Part shown: piece after piece, positions 25,948-34,727 of the stretch
Layout of the letters: every line of letters starts with the position of its first letter
Position numbering within the stretch: the stretch's first letter is position 1
Assembly (NCBI GenBank): GCA_012963885.1
Contig: DTUY01000018.1
Location: forward strand, 1,933 to 65,932
Origin: Candidatus Poribacteria bacterium
Lineage (GTDB): Bacteria > Poribacteria > WGA-4E > UBA9662
Length of the DNA stretch: 64,000 bases
Direction: 5' to 3'
Position numbers and translations under genes: made by a program
The notes under the pieces: model-generated
The model's database searches: none
What the model was told of the DNA's origin: nothing
The model's input: the letters and a program-made list of their open reading frames with translations, nothing else

Positions 25948-27132
25948 TTATTCAATTTCATCTGGGTTATGGTTGTTCAAAAACTCCCTTAGTTCTTCTA
26001 AGCCTTCTTCAATATCGTTGGATCTGTGATCCTCAGTATCCTCCAGAATATGGTGGATAATGTCAGCCAATCGGGAAAAACGAAATTTCCATTGGCAATG
26101 TTTCAGGTTGGACAGACTGTAGTGCTGAAGAAGCCGATGCCAAAAATCGTCTCCGTAGTTCCGATGCATATAATATAAGTCGTGAGCCGGGTCACTGACG
26201 CGAATATCTTCAAAGTCGATGATACCCGCAATTTCACCCTTTTCTTCATTGAACAAAATGTGTCTTGGTTGAAGGTCTCCATGAATTAATGAAGGTTGGT
26301 AAGAAAAATCACTTTCATTGTTAACGTAGAAATCAAACCATTTTTGGCACTGTTCCTGCTCAGTTGGACTGAGGTTAGGATACACTTTTTGTCGAGAAAA
26401 TTGCAACATGTCCCGCACTGGCAATTCCATCGTTTCTCTAAATGGTATGGAATAGGTCATGGCGTCCTCAATTGGGAAGTTGTGTAGAACCTTCAAGAAG
26501 TGAGCGACCTGCTGCACCACTTTTTCCCGTTGATCCATCGATAGTCGGTGGTAATATTTTCCCTCGAAAGGTTGGCCTGAAATCATTGGGTAAACACAAA
26601 AAGGGAGTCCGTTGCTCATGTACCCCACATGCTGAAACTGCGGAATGGCAATTTGTAACTGCGGTTGTAATTGCGGCAATAACCTTTCTTCCCAACGCAG
26701 TCTCCTGACGGAATCGCGATGTCTGGCACAACGAATAATGTAGTCTTGATTTAATGTATAGGTGCAGAAGCTGGATCCCTGCCCACAAAATCGCAGTTCT
26801 CGAATCGGCCAATCGGGGAAATGCTCGTTGATTAAGCTACGAACTACCGTTTTTTTATAAGTTGGATCACGACTACTATGTCGGTTTGATCTACTACTGC
26901 TGGTATGAGAATGTCGTTTTCCGCTTTTCCGACTGGATGTGGGAAGTAACTTATTCTGTTGGATCAGTCTTCTTATGGACTTTTGAGAGGCTGTACAGAG
27001 GTGTTGTAACCGATTAATTTGCGCATCTTTCTCCTTAACCTGACTCCAGAGACATGCAATTTGTCCTTGTAGATCCTGAATGTGTTTTTCTTCTTTGCTT
27101 AAAATTTCAGGCGATTTTTGGCTGATATTAAT
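25948..27132 (-). CDS. Aminoglycoside-phosphotransferase-like kinase with N-terminal coiled coil; non-AUG start
   Basis: The frame encodes about 394 residues. An N-terminal coiled coil ('KEEKHIQDLQGQIACLW', 'KEKDAQINRLQ') is followed by a Ser/Arg-rich linker ('SSRKSGKRHSHTSSSRS') and a full APH/choline-kinase fold. The N-lobe is 'SLINEHFPDWPIREL', the catalytic loop 'LIHGDLQPRHILF' and the metal motif 'GIIDFEDIRVSDPAHDLYYM'. No ATG, GTG or TTG occurs before a TTG at 26679, which would remove most of the N-lobe. The frame opens at 27132 with ATT-AAT-ATC directly after the in-frame TAA of the upstream gene. GAAGG just before it suggests initiation at ATT or ATC, probably by coupling. Readthrough of the TAA or a mutated start are alternatives. 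The substrate is unknown. Confidence 0.65.
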   Translation of the reverse strand: MNISQKSPEILSKEEKHIQDLQGQIACLWSQVKEKDAQINRLQHLCTASQKSIRRLIQQNKLLPTSSRKSGKRHSHTSSSRSNRHSSRDPTYKKTVVRSLINEHFPDWPIRELRFCGQGSSFCTYTLNQDYIIRCARHRDSVRRLRWEERLLPQLQPQLQIAIPQFQHVGYMSNGLPFCVYPMISGQPFEGKYYHRLSMDQREKVVQQVAHFLKVLHNFPIEDAMTYSIPFRETMELPVRDMLQFSRQKVYPNLSPTEQEQCQKWFDFYVNNESDFSYQPSLIHGDLQPRHILFNEEKGEIAGIIDFEDIRVSDPAHDLYYMHRNYGDDFWHRLLQHYSLSNLKHCQWKFRFSRLADIIHHILEDTEDHRSNDIEEGLEELREFLNNHNPDEIE

Positions 27133-27714
27133 TTACCTTCGATCTTTCAGATTCGCCCAAGTTGTTGTCAGTAAACCGGTAGGATTGACAGGTGTGGTAT
27201 CGATTTCAGGATCAAAGAAGATTTCAATCTCCCAAAGACTCGGCTCGTCAGATGCTCCGGTGGTCTTGGTTACATGATACTGCAGGATAGTTGTGTTGAC
27301 TGTATCGAAAGTCAAAATATGATCTGGAACCACGACTGGCTTTTTTTGATTGCCTGGATGATTGGCAGAGGCATCTGCATTTGCTGGTTTCAGAGTTAAG
27401 CCTTTTACTTCCTTTAAAGTCTCATTGTATTCAATGGTGTGTCCGCGGAGACGAGATCGAAACTCAGTAACATGTACTCGATTAACCTTCTGCTTGTTCT
27501 TCCAGGTGAATTTAATCCAAGTATCCACATCATCATTTTTTGCATTCCACCGCGTATCAAAATTTTCATCGTTAATGTGAATAACAGGATGGTCTTGACC
27601 GTCTGTTTTCAACTTCGCCAGGGGAGCGATATTCTTGAGGTCTTTATGTCCTTGACCGTAGGTTGGAACAATCAAAAAGGCCAATAGGATGAATGACAGA
27701 ATTAGATTTTTCAC
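27133..27714 (-). CDS. Secreted F5/8 type C (discoidin)-like domain protein
   Basis: 193 residues. A signal peptide (MKNLILSFILLAFLIVPTYG) is followed by a galactose-binding-like jelly roll: 'IHINDENFDTRWNAKNDDVDTWIKFTW', 'VNRVHVTEFRSRLRGHTIEY', and a terminal strand 'PSLWEIEIFFDP'. Such domains bind glycans; no catalytic part is attached. The start is GTG, with AAGGAG six bases upstream. Its TAA stop is followed without a gap, in the same frame, by the kinase-like reading frame. Confidence 0.75.
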   Translation of the reverse strand: MKNLILSFILLAFLIVPTYGQGHKDLKNIAPLAKLKTDGQDHPVIHINDENFDTRWNAKNDDVDTWIKFTWKNKQKVNRVHVTEFRSRLRGHTIEYNETLKEVKGLTLKPANADASANHPGNQKKPVVVPDHILTFDTVNTTILQYHVTKTTGASDEPSLWEIEIFFDPEIDTTPVNPTGLLTTTWANLKDRR

Positions 27715-27788
27715 TGAAATCTCCTTGTTAGGTTATTATTTTACTTAAATATTCAATGATGTTTATCACATCAGGATAGAGTCTATTA

Positions 27789-29276
27789 TCAATGCCAATC
27801 ACGAACGAGTTGAATCAACAACCTGACACCATAGCCGGATCCTCCTTTCGAAATATATGAAGAGCCCTTGATGTCAAAGGCCGTACCACCAATATCAATA
27901 TGAGTCCATGAATAACCTTCAGCGAACTTTTTCAGAAACGTACCACCAACAATAGCACCTGCTGTTCCATCACCGGTGTTTTTTACATCCGCAACTTCGC
28001 TCTTAAGTGCCTCTTCATAATCATCCCAAAGTGGCAACTGCCAGACACGTTCATGCGTTTTTTCAGCAGCTGAAATGATCCGGTCCACTAGTTTCTGATC
28101 TGTTCCCATTATACCTGCGGTGGAGCGGCCGAGTGAGGTCACAACCGCACCTGTCAACGTGGCGAAATCTATTACTGCTTCAGGTTTAAAGTTCTTAGCG
28201 TATCCAAGTGCATCGGCTAGTACCAGACGCCCTTCAGCATCGGTATTGAGGATCTCGATCGTTTTCCCTCCATACGAGGTAACGATATCACCTGGACGTT
28301 GTGCTGTCCCGCTTGGCATATTCTCGCTGGCAGCAATAAGACCAACAACGTGCAAATCCGGCTTGAGTTCTCCAATTGCTTGCATGGCACCCAGTACAGT
28401 CGCTGCGCCTGCCATGTCGTCCTTCATGGTCTCCATACCGCTGCCACTTTTCAGGGACAGACCACCGCTATCGAATGTAATGCCTTTGCCTACTAAAACA
28501 AGGGTGTCTTTTTCATTGGCTTCTTCAAAACCGTATTCAAGGATTACAAACCTCGGTTCTTCAAGACTTCCCTGTGAGACACCAAGCATGGCGCCGAACT
28601 TTTCTTCCTGCAATTTCACCGAGTCGAAAATCTCGCACCTCAGATTCTTCTCCTTGGCAACTGATTGTGCTGTTTCTGCCAAGATAGTGGGGGTAAGATA
28701 GTTCGCTGGCTGGTTGGTTAAATCACGAGCTAAGATTACTCCATCCGTGATGGTGTTTCCCAGTTCAATGCCTTGTTTTATTACTGACGTTCTGGATTCA
28801 TTGGCCGTTAGGAATGTTAGCTCTTCTAATTCCTTGATTTCATTGCGACCTTCGGTTTTGTGTTGATCAAATGTATATAGCCCCAGTTTTACACCCTCAA
28901 CAATGGCTTGAACAGGGAGGTCAGAGATGTCATCGGGAATTGGCACGATTATCTTTTTAACACCCAAGTTTCTAAGGCTTTGCGCGTGTTTCGCTGACAC
29001 CTGCCGGATATTTTCTTGGTTGAAATCTTCAGCTTTGCCACATCCGACGAGAGAGATTCTGGGTGAAGAGACCTTACCGTTGGTATAAAGAGTTACTACC
29101 TGCTTTAGTTTGCCTTCAAAATCACCTAAACCCATTAAGTTGCTGATGGCACCGCCGAGAGCTTGATCAACAGATTCTGCCAGAGGTGTAAGGCTATCCT
29201 CTCCTTCGTAAATACCAAGAGCAATAGCATCGGTTTCTTCTTGTCGAAAATCGCCAACTTTTACGTTAATCTTCAA
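27789..29276 (-). CDS. pepA: Leucyl aminopeptidase, M17 family
   Basis: The 495-residue cytosolic metallo-aminopeptidase removes N-terminal residues from peptides. The two-metal active site is visible in 'GKGITFDSGGLSLKSG', 'MKDDMAGAA' and 'ILNTDAEGRLVLADAL'. The N-terminal macro-like domain precedes it at the usual length. Start is TTG with AGAGGA six bases upstream. Confidence 0.94.
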   Translation of the reverse strand: MKINVKVGDFRQEETDAIALGIYEGEDSLTPLAESVDQALGGAISNLMGLGDFEGKLKQVVTLYTNGKVSSPRISLVGCGKAEDFNQENIRQVSAKHAQSLRNLGVKKIIVPIPDDISDLPVQAIVEGVKLGLYTFDQHKTEGRNEIKELEELTFLTANESRTSVIKQGIELGNTITDGVILARDLTNQPANYLTPTILAETAQSVAKEKNLRCEIFDSVKLQEEKFGAMLGVSQGSLEEPRFVILEYGFEEANEKDTLVLVGKGITFDSGGLSLKSGSGMETMKDDMAGAATVLGAMQAIGELKPDLHVVGLIAASENMPSGTAQRPGDIVTSYGGKTIEILNTDAEGRLVLADALGYAKNFKPEAVIDFATLTGAVVTSLGRSTAGIMGTDQKLVDRIISAAEKTHERVWQLPLWDDYEEALKSEVADVKNTGDGTAGAIVGGTFLKKFAEGYSWTHIDIGGTAFDIKGSSYISKGGSGYGVRLLIQLVRDWH

Positions 29277-29346
29277 AATTTTCCTCTCATTAACTGAGCA
29301 AACAGATTAGCCTGTTACAAATTAATCTGCCCATTTTAATTTTTCT

Positions 29347-30315
29347 TTAGGTAAGGTCTACCTGTTTTCCTGTTATGAAAGATTCGCTCGCGGCCAGTGT
29401 AATTTGCAGTGTTTTCAACGCGTCCTCGTATGGTGAACGAATCTTTGAGCCGTTTTTACTTTTGACCGCATTGATAAAGACCCTATCTTCGTGTTGATAA
29501 CCGTTTACTTCATTTGCATATGTTTCTGTTTCATCCTCACGGTTGATTTTTATTGAACCACTACTTACGTCAACGACAAGACCATTTGAAAAGATCTCCA
29601 GTTTTACGCGACCAAAACCTTTGAGCATGCATGCTGAGGTTATATTTGCGATGGTACCGTTTGCAAATTGAATGTTAATGATGCTCATATCGTCAACATC
29701 ATAGTTAGGGATGTCACTCATTGATCCATCTGCAGCAAAACCGTGAACAGCAACCACATCGCTCCCGACAAGGTAACGGCAGAGATCGAAAATATGGGTT
29801 GTTTGCTCAACATGTTGGCCCCCAGATCCCTCACGAGTCCTCCACCAACCGACACCTGGCATTCCTCCCATCCAGTAGCCCATTGCCCCGATAATCTGAA
29901 CGCCATCAAGTACTTCAATTGCTTTATCGACATTACTTTGATAACGCCAATGGTAACCAACACTACTGATAGTACTACTATTTTCGATAGCTTCATTTAT
30001 TTGGTGTGCAGTTTCCATAGTCGTTGCAATCGGTTTTTCAACAAAAATTTGAATTCCTCGTTCTATCGCCATTAACTCCGACTGACCATGCGCAAATGGT
30101 GGTGTACAGATGTAAACAGCGTCGAGTCTTTCTTTATCATACATCTTGGCAAAATCGGTATAAGCATTTCCTCCGTATTCTTGGCACCTTTGTCTGGCAC
30201 GATCTTCGGAAATGTCACAGAATGCCACAAATTCGACATCTTCAAACTCGTTTAGATTATTAAAGTGTCCACTAGCCATACTGCCGGCACCAATAGCACC
30301 GACCTTTACTATCAT
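29347..30315 (-). CDS. Gfo/Idh/MocA family oxidoreductase
   Basis: 322 residues. An N-terminal Rossmann fold ('VGAIGAGSMASGHFNNLNEF') is followed by the family Lys in 'FVEKPIATTMETAHQI' and the C-terminal alpha/beta domain with 'GGQHVEQTTHIFDLCRYL', which holds the likely active-site His. Members oxidise or reduce sugars and inositols with NAD(P)H; the substrate is not evident. The start overlaps the rsmD stop by four bases (ATGA), so they are coupled. A second member of the family lies at 40906. Confidence 0.87.
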   Translation of the reverse strand: MIVKVGAIGAGSMASGHFNNLNEFEDVEFVAFCDISEDRARQRCQEYGGNAYTDFAKMYDKERLDAVYICTPPFAHGQSELMAIERGIQIFVEKPIATTMETAHQINEAIENSSTISSVGYHWRYQSNVDKAIEVLDGVQIIGAMGYWMGGMPGVGWWRTREGSGGQHVEQTTHIFDLCRYLVGSDVVAVHGFAADGSMSDIPNYDVDDMSIINIQFANGTIANITSACMLKGFGRVKLEIFSNGLVVDVSSGSIKINREDETETYANEVNGYQHEDRVFINAVKSKNGSKIRSPYEDALKTLQITLAASESFITGKQVDLT

Positions 30316-30896
30316 GATTTATTCTCCAGTTTGTAAAAAAAAAGTGTTGTTTCACCATAGCATTTTTGATTATATGGTTGAAAATCTCCAACTCCTAATT
30401 GCAGCATTTCAACTATCTTCTCATTAGTTTGCCTGCACTCAACGCAAATCAGTCCTGACCTATTGAGCAACTGATTGTCGGAAATTAGCTGAAGGCATCC
30501 TTCATATATTCCGGAATCGTAAGGCGGGTCAAAATAAATCAAGTCATACGATTCCGATTTGTATCCAAGTGCTTTGATCGCTTTTTGAGCGGTTGATCTC
30601 CTTAATTGTATCCGATGAATCTTTGCATCTAAGCCGCAAAGATTCAAGTTGAAGCGTATTAGCTGAATAGCACCGGAATGCTGATCGACGAACGTGACTG
30701 ACTCTGCACCACGGCTTATAGCTTCAAGACCAATACTACCCGAACCGGCACACAGATCTAAGAATTTTGCATTGGTGATCTGATTCTGTAGGATACTAAA
30801 TACAGATTCTTTCACACGATCAATTGTTGGTCGAATTACATCGGTTTTTGGCGTTTTTAGACGCCGTCCCTTGAACTTACCCGCGATAATCCTCAT
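30312..30896 (-). CDS. rsmD: 16S rRNA (guanine(966)-N2)-methyltransferase RsmD
   Basis: The 194-residue SAM-dependent enzyme methylates G966 of 16S rRNA. Family marks: 'MRIIAGKFKGRRLKTP', 'RPTIDRVKESVFSIL', SAM motif I 'FLDLCAGSGSIGLEAISRGA', and catalytic 'YDLIYFDPPYDSG'. Standard length. It forms a two-gene coupled unit with the downstream oxidoreductase. Confidence 0.93.
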   Translation of the reverse strand: MRIIAGKFKGRRLKTPKTDVIRPTIDRVKESVFSILQNQITNAKFLDLCAGSGSIGLEAISRGAESVTFVDQHSGAIQLIRFNLNLCGLDAKIHRIQLRRSTAQKAIKALGYKSESYDLIYFDPPYDSGIYEGCLQLISDNQLLNRSGLICVECRQTNEKIVEMLQLGVGDFQPYNQKCYGETTLFFYKLENKS

Positions 30897-30996
30897 CAGT
30901 TCCGATTATACTATAGTGATTTTTCACGGGGCAAACCATTTTTGGTGTGTTTTCTCAGATGTATGCATGAGATATGTGGATTCAATTTAGTCATTA

Positions 30997-32190
30997 TCAA
31001 GTCCGGTACTCTGCGTTTATCTTGACGTAATCGTATGAATAGTCGCATGTCCAAAATGTTACACTAGTATGACCAGCGTGAAGGTCAATAGTGATGCTGG
31101 TAGTATCTTTATTTAGTTGATTTGTAGCTTTCTGTTCGTCGAATCCAGCATCAACCCCATTTTTCACGATTTGGCAGTCACCAATCCATACTTCGACATT
31201 TGACTGTTCAAATTCCGCCCCCGATTTGCCAATTGCCATCATAATTCGTCCCCAGTTGGCATCATTGGCAAAAACTGCCGTTTTGACAAGAGGCGATTCC
31301 GCGACCGCGCGTGCTGCGAGTGCTCCCTCATTTTCATTTCTAGCGTTATTGATGACAACCTCCAGCAGTTTTGTCGCACCTTCACCATCACGAGCGATCA
31401 TCTTTGCCAATTCGATACAGACAAAATCAAGAGCATTTTGAAAATCTTGGTGATGCGTTGTGATTTGAGGATTTTCGACAGTACCGTTGGCTAGAATCAA
31501 CACAGTGTCGTTTGTACTTGTATCTGAGTCAACTGTTACCCGATTAAACGATTTTCTGATAGCAGTTTGCAAAGTAGCTTGCAGGATCTCGGGTGAGATA
31601 CTCACGTTGGTAGTCAGAAAACTGAGCATGGTAGCCATGTTAGGCGCGATCATCCCGGACCCTTTGGCCATGCCGCCGATAATAATGGAATGTCCGTCGA
31701 TTTTGGTTTCGACTGCGACTTCCTTCGGGATAGTGTCCGTTGTCATAATTGCTTGGGCGGCGTCATGGCCGCCACCTTCATCTAGCGTTTGGACGGCAAG
31801 ATGAATTCCATTTTCAATTATATCCATTGGCAGCCGTTGACCGATGACACCCGTTGAACAGATAAGGACAGAATTTGAATTAATTCCTAAAGCTCCACCG
31901 GCTAGTTCCGCTGTCTGGTAAGCATCTTCCAAACCTTCCTGGCCAGTACATGCGTTGGCATTCTTGCTATTAATGACAATTGCATTTGCAACCTGATTCC
32001 TGATGTGATCTTGGCAAAGTGTTACTGGGGCTGCACAGACACGATTTTGTGTGAAAACACCAGCGGCTGTCGCCGTCGGGTCCGAGAGTATAATTGCAAA
32101 ATCCTTCTGATGGTTATCTTTAAGTCCAGCGTGTACACCAGCTGCTTTAAAACCTGGTGCCGCCGCGATACCTCCCTGAATTTGTTTCAT
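30997..32190 (-). CDS. argJ: Bifunctional ornithine acetyltransferase / N-acetylglutamate synthase
   Basis: The roughly 397-residue Ntn-like enzyme transfers the acetyl group from N-acetylornithine to glutamate, recycling acetyl in arginine synthesis. It self-cleaves before the catalytic Thr, seen here in 'GMIAPNMATMLSFL'. Other marks: 'ILICSTGVIG'-type sequence (here 'VLICSTGVIGQRLPM'), 'GGMAKGSGM' and 'NRVTVDSDTSTND'. I chose the ATG at 32190 (MKQIQGGIAAAPGFKAAG) because GAGGG lies six bases before it; an upstream in-frame ATG at 32217 lacks a site. Confidence 0.94.
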   Translation of the reverse strand: MKQIQGGIAAAPGFKAAGVHAGLKDNHQKDFAIILSDPTATAAGVFTQNRVCAAPVTLCQDHIRNQVANAIVINSKNANACTGQEGLEDAYQTAELAGGALGINSNSVLICSTGVIGQRLPMDIIENGIHLAVQTLDEGGGHDAAQAIMTTDTIPKEVAVETKIDGHSIIIGGMAKGSGMIAPNMATMLSFLTTNVSISPEILQATLQTAIRKSFNRVTVDSDTSTNDTVLILANGTVENPQITTHHQDFQNALDFVCIELAKMIARDGEGATKLLEVVINNARNENEGALAARAVAESPLVKTAVFANDANWGRIMMAIGKSGAEFEQSNVEVWIGDCQIVKNGVDAGFDEQKATNQLNKDTTSITIDLHAGHTSVTFWTCDYSYDYVKINAEYRT

Positions 32191-32282
32191 ATAAACCCTC
32201 AAATGACATAGATTCACTATATTATTCTACCATATCAATTAAAATTTATGATGTAACTTAACCGGAAGAAAGGAATGTGAAA

Positions 32283-33338
32283 TTATAGGAGGGGGAAAGA
32301 AAACGTTAAAAGGAAAGTAAGTCCTCTTTTAAAAGTATCGCTATCTTCGGAAAGCATTTTCTGTCCAAGGGGTTGTATCAAGTTGAATTGGACAACGGAT
32401 CTGTCCCAGAAGCTGACACTAGCACCGAAGAGTAGTGCATTCACTATCAAGCCTGTGTTCCGATCCCGCTCGCCATCCCAGTAGCCATAATGTTGGTACA
32501 AACCGGTATAATGCGTGTTTAGCGCCAATGAATTTGAGATGCGATATCGAACACCAAAGTTATAGTTAAGTTCGGTTGGTGCACGATAAGCTTTTCCATT
32601 TTCGTAGAACGGAAGACGGCCGGTAACATAACTGTGTAAAGCGAGCTTTCTCAGCAATTTTATGCTGTGCTGAAACTTTATTATTGGTACGAACGTACCA
32701 GTACCGAATTGAATGTGAAGATGCTTTTTACCCGCATCACCAAGTCTATATGGATCCTCTTCTATCTTGCCAATTGGCAGACTCATTCCTAAAGAAAAAA
32801 CCAATTTCTCTCCCAGACGAAGGAGGTTGCCTGAATAGTAATTAACACTAAACTCGAAGTCACTTAATCCAGTGTATGTTTCAGTTCGATGATGTATGTC
32901 GCGGTTTGCTAAAATAGCGTCTCGATTTTCTGGTGTTTGGTTGCGCCCCAAAAAATCAACCCGTGCCTTTTGGTTCTTAATATCGTATGGCAGGTCCAAT
33001 GACAGTGCCAAAGCGTTCCGCATGAAATACCGGATACCAAGCTCTATTCTGGTGAAATCGAGAGATACTTCGTGCCTGTGTTGGGGATGAATATGCTCAA
33101 TGACTTCCCCTTTTGGTCCCAGACCTCGATATTCGAAATGGCCTCCTCGAGAATCCGGACTTCTTAAAACGTTCAGGGAAAAATTCAGACGTTCAATTTT
33201 TGAGGCCGAACTGACCTCTCCCGTCTCCACGCGAGGAAAGACGGGGTTGCTTCAAGCGCCTCAGCTATCTTGTGCTTTAACACAAACTTGGCAGAACCAA
33301 AGAGCAGCTATGAACAGGAGAATGAAGGCGTTTTTCAT
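32283..33338 (-). CDS. Candidate double-selenocysteine outer-membrane barrel protein (two in-frame UGA codons)
   Basis: An ATG at 33338 overlaps the M56 stop (TAATG). It opens a signal peptide (MKNAFILLFIAALWFC...VKAQDS), then reads UGA-Gly-Ala-UGA (33263-33261 and 33254-33252) and continues in the same frame through 'SNPVFPRVETGEVSS' into the barrel. About 351 residues in total. The mature part has amphipathic strands ('FGTGTFVPIIKFQHSI', 'LNYNFGVRYRIS', 'LIVNALLFGASVSFWD') and ends 'LTFLLTFSFPLL', as in 'transporter'-type outer-membrane barrels. If UGA is read as Sec, the mature N-terminus is Ser-Sec-Gly-Ala-Sec, a redox/metal motif equivalent to CxxC. A GTG at 33230 would give a barrel without an export signal. 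A hairpin at 33220-33245 fits a SECIS position. The alternative is a gene broken by two nonsense codons. Confidence 0.65.
33220..33263 (-). promoter_or_regulatory. Candidate bacterial SECIS element with its two UGA codons
   Basis: Downstream of the UGAs the minus strand forms CCCGTCT / AGACGGG (perfect 7 bp, 33245-33220). The inner TTCC-TCGCGT-GG can add two C-G pairs with bulged U residues. The inner loop lies about 17 bases after the second UGA and about 26 after the first. Known bacterial SECIS loops lie roughly in that range. The loop sequence does not obviously match the E. coli fdhF consensus, so this is a structural inference. Confidence 0.45.
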
Positions 33339-34267
33339 TAGTGACTGTTTCCTTTCTGGTAACATGATCGGTAGTTAAAGTTACAAAATTCTGTTTCACA
33401 CTCTTTTTCATTTAGAATTGGCCGTTCTTCTGAAAATAGGACTCCAGCAGAAATTGAAATTGCAAAAGCAAACGATAGAGCTAAAGAAAATGTGAATTTT
33501 GATTCTTTTTCTGTTTCATTGCTATTAATTAAGGATTCAATTCTATCAATCAAGTCACCTTGATTGACAGAAACGAACATGAATTTTTGAACTTGGTTTC
33601 TTACCCGGACAAGTTTTATTAAAGCCTTGGAAAGTTCCAGTGGTGAACTCCCACAGCGTGTCGCAAATTGATCCGCTGCTTTTTCACTTGATATCTGAAA
33701 GTTTCTTTTGAGATTTCGACAAACAGGTAAGAAAAACATAGAATCGCTTAAAAAATTAATTATCAGGTTTTTTAGAGTGTCGAACTGACGACAATGGTAT
33801 ACTTCATGCCTAAGAACAGCCTGAATTTCTTCCGTCGTCATGAGCTGAATTAATCCGGTTGACAGATAAATTCTGGGGAGAAACACTCCAGCAGAGAACG
33901 CCCAACAGATAGTATCATTTCGAAAAACATGGATGCGGTTGGTTGGGAAATTAACTGACAATCCAAGGGGTAGTGAGTTGACAATTGAAAGCTGGCTTAA
34001 AAACTTCTGCGTTTTGTAGAGATGTGCTATTACTCGAATAGTGGCAAAAATGATTCCAACAACCATAGCCGCAATGCTCATCCAGATTGGGATTTTGTAT
34101 GCTGAGAAATTACAAACTTGAAAACAAATAATCGAATCACCACATGAATGCAGTGTTTTGGTGGTTACGATAGTTAACTGCAATAGCCCAGCGAATAGTA
34201 TGAAGATGAAGATCACGCCCCAGAAACTGGCATCACTTTTTCTTTTATGGTGAATAAAGCTACTCAT
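33338..34267 (-). CDS. BlaR1/MecR1-like M56 family membrane metallopeptidase
   Basis: 309 residues with about four hydrophobic segments. The zinc motif 'VLRHEVYHCRQFDTLKN' (HExxH) and 'SSEKAADQFA' are typical of M56 sensor proteases that cleave BlaI-type repressors. The penicillin-binding sensor domain of BlaR1 is absent. Instead, after the last membrane segment, a short Cys-rich tail appears ('NEKECETEFCNFNYRSC'), which could sense metal or redox state; that is inference. Its start overlaps the repressor gene by eight bases, and its stop overlaps the next ATG (TAATG). Confidence 0.85.
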   Translation of the reverse strand: MSSFIHHKRKSDASFWGVIFIFILFAGLLQLTIVTTKTLHSCGDSIICFQVCNFSAYKIPIWMSIAAMVVGIIFATIRVIAHLYKTQKFLSQLSIVNSLPLGLSVNFPTNRIHVFRNDTICWAFSAGVFLPRIYLSTGLIQLMTTEEIQAVLRHEVYHCRQFDTLKNLIINFLSDSMFFLPVCRNLKRNFQISSEKAADQFATRCGSSPLELSKALIKLVRVRNQVQKFMFVSVNQGDLIDRIESLINSNETEKESKFTFSLALSFAFAISISAGVLFSEERPILNEKECETEFCNFNYRSCYQKGNSH

Positions 34268-34697
34268 CCGAATCTTTTTCCTTCAGCTGGCGGCGTTTTT
34301 GCTCAATCGCATACTCAAGTTCCTCAATTGATTGCGGATCATCTTGGCTAAGGAGATTTACAATAGCTGAAATCGCGTTCGAGCGGGAAATAGACAATGC
34401 GCTTTTTATGGCCTGCTGACAAGCAAGATGTTTGAACTCTTCACGGCTAAGAACAGCAGAAAAGTGGAAAACTCCCGCCTTTTTTTTCTTACCTAATAGT
34501 CCCTTTTTGACCATGCGGTTCAATACAGTCAAAATGGTGTGATAGGCATTCTGGCGTTTCAGGGAAACAGCATCGAAGATTTGCCGTCCAGTAGCTTCAT
34601 CACTCTCCCAGAGATAGTTTAGTAAGTCTTGCTCCAGATGACCAAGTACTTGGTGGAGTCCCTTATTCTGTGTTGTGAGTCGGTTGATCAATGTCAT
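34260..34697 (-). CDS. BlaI/MecI/CopY family transcriptional repressor
   Basis: 145 residues. The winged-helix DNA-binding domain covers about 15-90 ('QDLLNYLWESDEATGRQIFD', 'NAYHTILTVLNRMVKKGLL'), followed by a dimerisation/cleavage region. Family members bind TACA-n-TGTA-type palindromes and are inactivated by an M56 protease or by copper. The next gene is such a protease and the operon promoter contains a TACA/TGTA palindrome (35491-35509), so autoregulation is very likely. It follows the TlpA gene by 30 bases. Confidence 0.88.
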   Translation of the reverse strand: MTLINRLTTQNKGLHQVLGHLEQDLLNYLWESDEATGRQIFDAVSLKRQNAYHTILTVLNRMVKKGLLGKKKKAGVFHFSAVLSREEFKHLACQQAIKSALSISRSNAISAIVNLLSQDDPQSIEELEYAIEQKRRQLKEKDSDE

Positions 34698-34727
34698 TTT
34701 GCCTTAAGTTAAGTGCTAATAATCGGT

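Noticed and set aside
26468-26812. Minus-strand 114-codon frame within the kinase
   Set aside because: It is an alternative frame across the kinase N-lobe, whose own frame has clear APH motifs.
32283-33230. Outer-membrane gene starting at GTG 33230
   Set aside because: This start gives a barrel without export signal, no ribosome site is visible, and it ignores the signal peptide and coupled ATG lying in the same frame upstream across two UGAs.
33252-33263. Reassignment of UGA to Trp or Gly in this organism
   Set aside because: Several intact genes here end in TGA (leuD, argJ) and use TGG for Trp, so the standard code applies and local recoding is the better idea.
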